Source: AC-52 sp044870295
Lineage (GTDB): Bacteria; Actinomycetota; UBA4738
Length of the DNA: 11,150 nt
Assembly: GCA_044870295.1 (NCBI GenBank)
Contig: JBIOYQ010000118.1
Location: 1-11,150, forward strand
Reading direction: 5' to 3'
Part shown: in pieces, positions 4,959 through 11,150 of the stretch
Layout of the letters: each line of letters begins with the position of its first letter
Position numbering within the stretch: position 1 is the stretch's first letter
Translations under genes and position numbers: made by a program
The notes under the pieces: generated by a model
The model's input: the letters and a program-made list of their open reading frames with translations, nothing else
What the model was told of the DNA's origin: nothing
Database searches by the model: none

Positions 4959-6176
4959 TCAGCCGAGGCGTTCGATGACGGTGGCGTTGGCCATCCCGCC
5001 GCCCTCGCACATGGTCTGCAGTCCGTAGCGTCCGCCCCGTCGCTCCAGCTCGTGGAGCATGGTGGTCATCAACTTCGCGCCGGTCGCCCCCAGCGGATGG
5101 CCCACCGCGATGGCACCACCGTTCGGATTGACGTGTTCGTCGAGCCACTCGTCGGGGATCTTCAGCTCCCGCTGCCACGCCAGGACGACCGAGGCGAACG
5201 CCTCGTTGATCTCGACCACGTCGATGTCGTCGAGCAGCTCCAGGCCGGCTCGCTCCAGCACGCGCCCGGTGGCGGGGATCGGCGCGGTCAGCATGAGGAT
5301 CGGGGAGTCGCCGGCCAGGGCGAACGACAGGAAGCGGGCCCGCGGCGTCAGCCCCAGTGCCTCCGCCTTCTCCCGGCTGGCGATCAGCACCGCCGACGCG
5401 CCGTCCGAGATCTGGGACGAGTTGCCTGCGGTCACCGTCCAGCGCAGCTGCCCGGGGAACATCTGCTCGAACACCTCGGCCTTGAACGCGGGAGGGAGCG
5501 TGGACATGCGGTCGCGGTCCGGGTCCATCCGGATGCCTTCGTCGTGGTCCAGCAGGATCTGCTCGCCGCCCTCCCCGGGCACCTTGAGCGGAAGGATCTC
5601 GCGCTTCAGGTAGCCGGCTCGGGTGGCGGCGGCGGCGTTGACGTGGGACCGGTAGCCGAAGTCGTCGGATTCCTCGCGCGTGATGTTCCACTTCGTGGCG
5701 ATCAGGTCGGCCGAGATGCCCTGCGGGACGAGCTTCCCCTCGTACCTGGCGAACAGCTGCTGGCCGAAGGGGTTGGCGCCGGCCATCGAGGAGCCCATGG
5801 GGACCCGGGTCATGTTCTCGACCCCCGACGCCACGACCAGGTCGTACGCGCCCGCCATCACGCCCTGCGCGGCGAAGTGGATCGACTGCTGCGAGGATCC
5901 GCACTGACGGTCGACGGTCGTCGCCGGGATGGTCTCCGGGAAGCCGGCCGCGAGCCACGCGTTCCGGCCCACGTTGAGCGACTGCTCGCCGACCTGGGAG
6001 ACGCAGCCCGTGATGTTGTCCTCGATGTGCCCCGGATCCACGCCGGCTCTTGTCACGACCTCCTTGAGCACGTCGGCGAGGAGATCGACCGGGTGGTAGT
6101 CCCTGAGCGAACCGTTGCGCTTCCCGATCGGTGACCGCACCGCTTCGACGATGACGGCTTCACGAATCTCTGGCAT
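4959..6176 (-). CDS. Thiolase (acetyl-CoA C-acyltransferase, FadA-like)
   Basis: This encodes a complete 405-residue thiolase, which cleaves 3-ketoacyl-CoA with CoA to acetyl-CoA plus a shortened acyl-CoA, or runs the reverse condensation. The N-terminal signature is VEAVRSPIGKRNG (10-22). The nucleophilic cysteine is C92 in VDRQCGSSQQ. NEAFA (324-328), GHPLGATG with H360, and the second active-site cysteine C390 in TMCEGGGMA complete the catalytic set. The CGSSQQ context and overall sequence recall actinobacterial steroid-type thiolases such as FadA5 (CGSGQQ), but steroid specificity cannot be assigned, and no other steroid gene is here. A GAGAGGA ribosome-binding site lies seven bases before the ATG. 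The gene is divergent from the oxidoreductase, and a small zinc-ribbon membrane gene follows after 17 bases. Confidence 0.94.
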   Translation of the reverse strand: MPEIREAVIVEAVRSPIGKRNGSLRDYHPVDLLADVLKEVVTRAGVDPGHIEDNITGCVSQVGEQSLNVGRNAWLAAGFPETIPATTVDRQCGSSQQSIHFAAQGVMAGAYDLVVASGVENMTRVPMGSSMAGANPFGQQLFARYEGKLVPQGISADLIATKWNITREESDDFGYRSHVNAAAATRAGYLKREILPLKVPGEGGEQILLDHDEGIRMDPDRDRMSTLPPAFKAEVFEQMFPGQLRWTVTAGNSSQISDGASAVLIASREKAEALGLTPRARFLSFALAGDSPILMLTAPIPATGRVLERAGLELLDDIDVVEINEAFASVVLAWQRELKIPDEWLDEHVNPNGGAIAVGHPLGATGAKLMTTMLHELERRGGRYGLQTMCEGGGMANATVIERLG

Positions 6177-6348
6177 GGGGACGTCCTCTCCGCGGGTACT
6201 TCAACCTACCGATGGGTAACCTCTTCAGACTGTAGGTGTGCCCCGCTCGACCGTCAACGGTGGCGCGCCGAGCGGTTGGCCACGCGCTGCAGGAATCGAT
6301 CGTACCGGCCGTGGGTTGCTCCATGGCAGGCAGAAAGGGGGACGAAAC
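6177..6348. promoter_or_regulatory. Divergent control region between thiolase and oxidoreductase
   Basis: This 172-base gap should hold both promoters, but I cannot name convincing -35/-10 pairs. It contains an imperfect dyad with TACC and GGTA arms around four bases (6207-6218), and ACCTAC (6204-6209) matched by GTAGGT (6232-6237). These could be operator half-sites for an unlinked regulator; they are short enough to be chance. Confidence 0.3.
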
Positions 6349-7290
6349 ATGCGCGCGTACGCCATCGATGAGTTCGGGAAGCCGGGGAGGGTCCGCGAGG
6401 TGGAGACGCCGAAGCCGGCCGACGGCCAGGTGCTCGTGCGGCTCGCCGCGGCTTCGGCCAATGGGTTCGATGTGGCCGTGGTGAACGGCTACGCCAAGGA
6501 CTACATGGAGCACCGGTTTCCGCTCATCCCGGGACTGGACGGCTCCGGCGTGGTCGAAGAGGTCGGCTCAGGCGTCGCCGGGATGAACGTCGGCGACGAC
6601 GTGTACGGCACCGTGCAGAAGGGCTACTTGGGGCAGGGCACGTTCGCCCAGCTCCAGACGTTCACCGCCGAGGGCCTGACCCCCAAGCCCGCCTCGCTGG
6701 ACCACACCGGCGCGGCAGCGCTGGGAACGGCGGCGTTGACGGGTCTCGCAGCCGCCGATGCGGTGGGCCCGTCCCAGGGCACGACCGTGTTGGTGATCGG
6801 AGCAACCGGCGGCGTCGGTAGCTATGCGACGCAGCTCCTGGCGCAGCGGGGTGCACGCGTCGTGGCCGTGGCGCGCGGGGAGAAAGTCGACTACGCGAAG
6901 TCGCTGGGCGCGTCGGAGGCCCTGGACTACACGGCTGGCGACCTGGTGGAGATGGTCCGGGTCGCCGCCCCGGATGGGATCGACGCGCTGATCGACCTGT
7001 CGGGTGTCGCCGAGCTGGTGACGAGCCTCCTGGACCTCGTGCGCGGGCACGGGGTCGCCGTGTCCGCGGCCGGAGGCGTCGACGACAAGGCCCTGGAGGC
7101 CCGCGGGTTGCGCGGCGGCAGCGTCAATCGGGCCGGACTGGAGCGACTGCCCGAATTGAGCCGGCTGTTCGAGGAGAAGCAGCTGGTCCTCCCGGCCATC
7201 AAGTCCTATCCGCTCGACCAGGCGGCCGATGCCTTGGCCGAGCAGGCCACTCGTCACGTCAAGGGCAAGCTGGTCGTGACCATCGACTGA
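6349..7290 (+). CDS. Zinc-independent MDR-family NAD(P)H:quinone oxidoreductase
   Basis: This encodes a 313-residue medium-chain dehydrogenase/reductase of the quinone oxidoreductase type. The N-terminal GroES-like domain (1-110) includes VLVRLAAASANGFDVAVVNG (28-47) and PGLDGSGVVEEVGSGV (61-76). The Rossmann fold has the nucleotide loop VIGATGGVGSYATQL (149-163), and the family's DYTAGD and KGKLVV segments follow. The cysteine and histidine ligands of zinc alcohol dehydrogenases are absent. Members reduce quinones or activated double bonds with NAD(P)H; the substrate here is not predictable. The ATG at 6349 is chosen because AAGGGGGA lies six bases before it and the protein begins with MRAYAIDEFG, the family's usual start. 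An in-frame GTG at 6238 would add 37 non-family residues. It ends nine bases from the end of the convergent kgd. Confidence 0.9.
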   Translation: MRAYAIDEFGKPGRVREVETPKPADGQVLVRLAAASANGFDVAVVNGYAKDYMEHRFPLIPGLDGSGVVEEVGSGVAGMNVGDDVYGTVQKGYLGQGTFAQLQTFTAEGLTPKPASLDHTGAAALGTAALTGLAAADAVGPSQGTTVLVIGATGGVGSYATQLLAQRGARVVAVARGEKVDYAKSLGASEALDYTAGDLVEMVRVAAPDGIDALIDLSGVAELVTSLLDLVRGHGVAVSAAGGVDDKALEARGLRGGSVNRAGLERLPELSRLFEEKQLVLPAIKSYPLDQAADALAEQATRHVKGKLVVTID

Positions 7291-7299
7291 CCATTCGCT

Positions 7300-10200
7300 T
7301 CACAGGCCCTCGAACGCGGCGTCGATCAGCTCTTCCTGTTCCAGCTCGTGGATGGTGGCCGTCCCGGTGGCCGGAGCGCCACTCTCTTCGCGGGCCACGT
7401 GGCCCAGGGCGATCCCGTCCGGCAGGATCGCGTGCAGCCGCGTATGGACGAAGTGGTCGGCCCCCATGTTCTCCGGCTCTTCCTGGACCCACCGTACCTC
7501 TCCGGCGTTGGGATACCGCCGCAGCTGATCGAGGAGCTGGTCGCTGGGGAAAGGATAGAGCTGTTCGATGCGGACGATGGCCACGCCGTCGATGTCGTCT
7601 CGGTCGCGGCGTGCGGCCAGCTCGTAGAAGATCTTGCCGGAGGTCAGGAGGACCCGGCGGACCGCCTCGGGCGCGGGGTCGGCGGGGTCGGGGAACGCTT
7701 CCTGGAAGTGGCCGGACGTGAACGCTTCGGCGGGGCTGGAGGCGGCCGGTAGGCGCAGCAACGACTTGGGCGTGAACACCACCAGTGGCTTGCGGATGTC
7801 CCGATGCATCTGCCTGCGCAGGAGGTGGAAGTACTGGGCCGGGGTCGACGGCACCACCACCTGGATGTTGTCTTCGGCCGACAGGGTCAGGAACCGCTCG
7901 ATGCGCGCGCTGGAGTGCTCGGGCCCCTGGCCCTCGTATCCGTGGGGCAACAGCATGACCAGTCCGCTGGTCTGCCCCCACTTGTCCTCTCCCGCCACGA
8001 TGAACTGGTCGATGACGACCATCGCCTCGTTCACGAAGTCACCGAACTGCGCCTCCCACAGGACCAGAGCGTCCTTGGCCACCACGGACTCGCCGTACTC
8101 GAATCCCAGGGCGGCGAACTCGTTGAGCGGGCTGTCGTAGATCAGGAACGCGCCTTGATCGGGCGCCAGGTTCGCCAGCGGGTACCACTTGCGCTCGGTC
8201 TCGTAGTCGACGAGCACGGCGTGCCGCTGGCTGAACGTCCCGCGGCGGGAGTCCTGCCCGGTGAGCCGCACGGGCGTTCCCTCCAGCACGAGCGACCCGA
8301 ACGCGAGCGCCTCGGCCATGGACCAGTCCACGGTGCCCTTCGCCAGCATCTCCCGCCGTCGCTCGAGCTGCCGGGCGAGCTTTGGATGCGGCGCGAAGTC
8401 CCCCGGCCAGGACGTGACGGCGTTCAGGATCCGGTCGAGGATCTCCCGGGACACCCCCGTCTCCACCGGAGGCAGCACGCCCAAGGGCTGATAGTGGCGA
8501 CGCTCCGGCGCGGGCTGCGGCGGGCGGCTCTCCTTGGTCTCCTCGAACGCCTGTTCCAACCGATTCCGGTAGTCCTCCAGCGCCGCTTCGGCCTCCTCGA
8601 CCGAGATGTCGCCCCGATTGACCAGCGTCTCCATGTAGCGCTTCCGAACGGAGCGGTGCTGCTCGATCTTCTGGTACATCAGGGGCTGCGTGTAGCTGGG
8701 GTCGTCCCCTTCGTTGTGCCCGTACCGCCGGTAGCACGTCAGGTCGATGACGACGTCCTTGCGGAACGCCTGCCGGAAGGCGAACGCGAGCTTCGCCACC
8801 CACACGCAGGCCTCGGGGTCGTCGCCGTTCACGTGGAAGATCGGCGCCTGGACCATCTTGGCGATGTCGGTGGCGTACTGGCTCGACCGGCCGGCGCTGG
8901 GCGCGGTGGTGAACCCGAGCTGGTTGTTGACGACCACGTGGACGGTTCCCCCGGTGGTGAACCCCGGCAGGGCGCTCAGCCCGAACGTCTCGGCCACCAC
9001 CCCCTGGCCGGCGAAGGCGGCGTCGCCGTGGAGCAAGAGCGGCAGCACCTTCGAACGATCCTGGCCGTACGTCCCGTCCTGCCAGGCCCGGGCCATGCCC
9101 TCGGCCACGGGATCGACGGCCTCCAGGTGGGAGGGGTTGGAGGCCAGCTCGACCACGATGGTGGTTCCGGCCCGGGACGTGAACTTCCCGGTCGTTCCGA
9201 GGTGGTACTTCACGTCGCCCGACCCCTGGATGCTCTCGGGATCGATATCGCCCTCGAACTCACGGAAGATCCGGCCGTAGCTCTTCCCGACCACGTTCAC
9301 CAGCACGTTGAGGCGGCCACGATGGGCCATGGCCATCACGACGTGCTCGACCCCGGCCGCAGCGGAGTCCTCCAGCAGGACGTCGAGCATCGGGATCAAG
9401 CTCTCCGCGCCCTCCAGGCTGAACCGCTTGTGCCCCACGTACTTCGTGTGGAGGAACCGCTCGAATCCCTCTGCGGCGTTGAGACGCTCCAGGATGTGAC
9501 GCTGGTCCTCGGGCGCGATGGCGCGGCTGACGCCCTCCACCCGCTCCTGGATCCATCGCTTCTGGTCGGGCTCCTGGATGTGCATGTACTCGATGCCGAC
9601 CGTCTGGCAATACGAGTCGCGCAGGAGATCGAGGACCTCACGCAGCGACTGATGGTGCTCACCGGGCAGGTCGTCGACGAAGAACTCACGATCGAGGTCC
9701 CAGACGGTCAGCCCGTGGTAGGCCGGGTCGAGCTCTGGGTGGGACAGGACCTCGCCCCCACCCAGCGGATTGAGGTTGGCCAGCAGGTGGCCGCGGACCC
9801 GGTACATGTTGATCAGGCGCAGGACATGGGCCTGCTTCTCCAGCTGGGCGTCGGTTCCCGTCGCCGCGGCCACGACCGAACCGGTGTCGGACGACCACCG
9901 CACCGGCTCGTAGGGCACGGACAAGGAAGCGAAGACGTCCTCGTAGAACGCGCCGCCGCCGGTGATGAGCTCCTCGAACTTGGCCAGGAACAGGCCGCTC
10001 TCGGCGCCCTGGATCACCCGGTGGTCGTAGGTGCTGGTCACGCCGATGGACTTGCCGATCCCCAGCTCCGCCAGCGTGGCGGGGTCGGCCCCCTGCCACT
10101 CCGTGGGGTAGTCGATCCGGCCGATGCCGACGATGGCTCCCTGCCCCGGCATCAGCCGCGGCACCGAGAGCTGGGTTCCGATGGTCCCGGGGTTGGTGAT

Positions 10201-11037
10201 GGTGACGGTCGTTCCCGCGAAGTCGTCGGGGGTGAGCTTGTTGGTACGGACCCTGCGGATGACGTCCTCGTAGGCCGCCCAGAACTGAGCGAAGTCCAGC
10301 TCGTTGGCGCGCTTGATGTTGGGGACCAGGAGGGTCCGCGAACCGTCATCCTTCTGCACGTCCACGGCGAGCCCCAGATTCGTCTCGTCGTGACGGAGCA
10401 CGTACGGCTCGCCGTCGATCGCGAGGTAGCTCGACTTCATGGCGGGAACGGCGTCCAAGGCCCGCAGCACCGCGTACCCGATCAAGTGGGTGAAGCTGAC
10501 CTTTCCGCCGGCGCGCCCCTGAGTCAGGAAGCGGTTGACCACTCTCCGGTTCTCCTCGAGCAGCTTGGCCGGCACGAATCGGAACGAGGTGGCCGTCGGG
10601 ACGTCGAGGCTCGCCTCCATGTTCTTGACGATCCGCTCGGCGGCGAAGCGGATCCTCTCTGCGCCAGGGGGAACCTTCGAGGTGCGCGCCCCCGGGGCCT
10701 CCGAAGTCCCCTCGCTGACGCTCGGGGGCTTCTGCGGCCTTTCCGGAGCAGCAGCCTTCCTTTCCTCCTTGCGTGGAACCGATCCGTCGGCGCTCCCCCC
10801 TGGAACCAAGGCCTCAGTAGGAACGCTTTCGAGAGCCTCCTCGGCCTGCTCTTCCATCGCGTCGGCCAGGGCACCGGCAGGAACGGGCTCGCCGATGCGC
10901 GGGCGGAAGTCCTCGAAGAACTCGCGCCACTTCTCGTCGACGGACCCGGGATCCTCGCGGAACCGCCGGTACATCTCGTCGACCAGCCACATGTTCGGCC
11001 CGAGCGCCGACGCGTCGATGTCTTCGTACCCGCTCAT
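7300..11037 (-). CDS. kgd: Multifunctional 2-oxoglutarate dehydrogenase E2-E1 (Kgd/OdhA/SucA type)
   Basis: This encodes a 1245-residue fused enzyme, near the 1231 of M. tuberculosis Kgd. Residues 12-45 (MWLVDEMYRRFREDPGSVD) form the short OGDH N-terminal segment. An Ala/Pro/Glu-rich linker runs about 50-125. An E2 acyltransferase domain (about 130-370) has its catalytic histidine H339 in TSTYDHRVIQG. The E1 thiamine-diphosphate part (about 400-1245) has AHRGRLN (H572), HGDAAFAGQG (670-679) with NNQLGFTT (704-711) for the cofactor, YGHNEGDDPSY (772-782), GQDSRRGTFSQRHA (927-940) and PHGYEGQGPEHSSAR (1031-1045). No lipoyl domain is present, as expected for actinobacterial enzymes, which use the lipoyl E2 of pyruvate dehydrogenase. 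It decarboxylates 2-oxoglutarate in the TCA cycle. Homologues are controlled by the FHA protein GarA/OdhI and by acetyl-CoA. The ATG at 11037 fits homologous N-termini; the GTG at 11097 would add 20 unmatched residues. No strong ribosome-binding site is seen. Confidence 0.97.
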   Translation of the reverse strand: MSGYEDIDASALGPNMWLVDEMYRRFREDPGSVDEKWREFFEDFRPRIGEPVPAGALADAMEEQAEEALESVPTEALVPGGSADGSVPRKEERKAAAPERPQKPPSVSEGTSEAPGARTSKVPPGAERIRFAAERIVKNMEASLDVPTATSFRFVPAKLLEENRRVVNRFLTQGRAGGKVSFTHLIGYAVLRALDAVPAMKSSYLAIDGEPYVLRHDETNLGLAVDVQKDDGSRTLLVPNIKRANELDFAQFWAAYEDVIRRVRTNKLTPDDFAGTTVTITNPGTIGTQLSVPRLMPGQGAIVGIGRIDYPTEWQGADPATLAELGIGKSIGVTSTYDHRVIQGAESGLFLAKFEELITGGGAFYEDVFASLSVPYEPVRWSSDTGSVVAAATGTDAQLEKQAHVLRLINMYRVRGHLLANLNPLGGGEVLSHPELDPAYHGLTVWDLDREFFVDDLPGEHHQSLREVLDLLRDSYCQTVGIEYMHIQEPDQKRWIQERVEGVSRAIAPEDQRHILERLNAAEGFERFLHTKYVGHKRFSLEGAESLIPMLDVLLEDSAAAGVEHVVMAMAHRGRLNVLVNVVGKSYGRIFREFEGDIDPESIQGSGDVKYHLGTTGKFTSRAGTTIVVELASNPSHLEAVDPVAEGMARAWQDGTYGQDRSKVLPLLLHGDAAFAGQGVVAETFGLSALPGFTTGGTVHVVVNNQLGFTTAPSAGRSSQYATDIAKMVQAPIFHVNGDDPEACVWVAKLAFAFRQAFRKDVVIDLTCYRRYGHNEGDDPSYTQPLMYQKIEQHRSVRKRYMETLVNRGDISVEEAEAALEDYRNRLEQAFEETKESRPPQPAPERRHYQPLGVLPPVETGVSREILDRILNAVTSWPGDFAPHPKLARQLERRREMLAKGTVDWSMAEALAFGSLVLEGTPVRLTGQDSRRGTFSQRHAVLVDYETERKWYPLANLAPDQGAFLIYDSPLNEFAALGFEYGESVVAKDALVLWEAQFGDFVNEAMVVIDQFIVAGEDKWGQTSGLVMLLPHGYEGQGPEHSSARIERFLTLSAEDNIQVVVPSTPAQYFHLLRRQMHRDIRKPLVVFTPKSLLRLPAASSPAEAFTSGHFQEAFPDPADPAPEAVRRVLLTSGKIFYELAARRDRDDIDGVAIVRIEQLYPFPSDQLLDQLRRYPNAGEVRWVQEEPENMGADHFVHTRLHAILPDGIALGHVAREESGAPATGTATIHELEQEELIDAAFEGL

Positions 11038-11130
11038 GCACCCACCGTCTTCAACCCAGCGTTCCCCTCCTGACCCTCCATGATTCCACGTCTGCACGCT
11101 CCACCGGGAGCCGGGGGCAAAAGGAAGAGG

Positions 11131-11150
11131 GCCGGCCCTCCAGGGCCGGC
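11131..11150 (-). terminator. Probable intrinsic terminator of a gene beyond the right edge
   Basis: GCCGGCCCT (11131-11139) and AGGGCCGGC (11142-11150) are perfect nine-base arms around two bases. Read on the minus strand, the hairpin is followed by CCTCTTCCTTTTGCC, an imperfect pyrimidine/T tract. It would end a leftward gene lying outside the window and insulate kgd from it. The stem may continue past the last base. The remaining 93 bases between it and kgd hold no promoter I can name with confidence. Confidence 0.55.

Noticed and set aside
4942..5958. Upstream extension of the zinc-ribbon frame to 430 residues.
   Set aside because: The extension reads the thiolase gene in another frame and gives an arginine/glycine-rich sequence; only the last 91 or so residues have protein-like features.
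5052..6134. A 360-codon open frame opposite the thiolase.
   Set aside because: Antisense shadow with His/Arg/Gly-rich composition; the thiolase has all its catalytic residues.
7283..7326. Inverted repeat ATCGAC/GTCGAT around the ends of the oxidoreductase and kgd genes, as a terminator.
   Set aside because: Six-base arms with a loop of over 30 bases inside coding sequence are not convincing.
7804..11073. A very long open frame (over 1000 codons) on the plus strand opposite kgd.
   Set aside because: It mirrors the codon bias of a GC-rich gene on the other strand, gives a low-complexity Arg/Gly/His/Val-rich product with no family motif, and lies over a well-supported kgd.

Overview
This is a GC-rich window with dense, short-spaced genes. 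It looks like chromosomal DNA of an actinobacterium (Actinomycetota). Three markers support this: a fused E2-E1 2-oxoglutarate dehydrogenase of the Kgd/OdhA type, the actinobacterial cell-division protein CrgA, and a class E-like sortase. Several starts also look leaderless or nearly so, which is common in that phylum. I cannot place the lineage more precisely. I see no mobile element, CRISPR array, tRNA or rRNA. The longest gene-free stretch is about 170 bases (6177-6348), so no gap exceeds 300 bases.

Layout from left to right. Bases 1-246 hold the tail of a ThyX-like (FAD-dependent thymidylate synthase family) gene, whose 3' end overlaps the 3' end of a convergent MarR regulator (223-720). 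The MarR gene is divergent from a YceI-family gene (824-1408). The 100-base gap between them holds a strong promoter with a TTGACA box, overlapped by two MarR-like dyads. A tiny putative leaderless gene for a 46-residue membrane protein follows (1456-1596). Next come a long-chain acyl-CoA ligase (1604-3349) and a sortase (3368-4051), both on the minus strand and 18 bases apart. CrgA (4099-4338) is divergent from the sortase. A perfect DnaA box lies just after crgA. An FmdB-type zinc ribbon gene (4402-4647) then converges on a membrane-anchored zinc-ribbon gene (4666-4941) across a hairpin that contains both stop codons. That second zinc-ribbon gene sits directly downstream of a thiolase (4959-6176). 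A zinc-free MDR quinone oxidoreductase (6349-7290) is divergent from the thiolase and converges on the large kgd gene (7300-11037). A hairpin at the right edge of the window probably terminates a gene outside it.

Functionally, the acyl-CoA ligase, thiolase and Kgd fit together as fatty-acid (or other acyl) activation, beta-oxidation thiolysis and TCA-cycle entry. They are not one operon. The sortase-crgA pair belongs to cell-surface and division biology and echoes the origin-proximal neighbourhood known in Streptomyces. The MarR-YceI pair is the best-supported regulatory unit. Nothing in the window amounts to a clearly new multi-gene system. The points most worth a second look are the MarR divergon, the membrane-anchored zinc ribbon, the 46-residue membrane protein and the isolated DnaA box.
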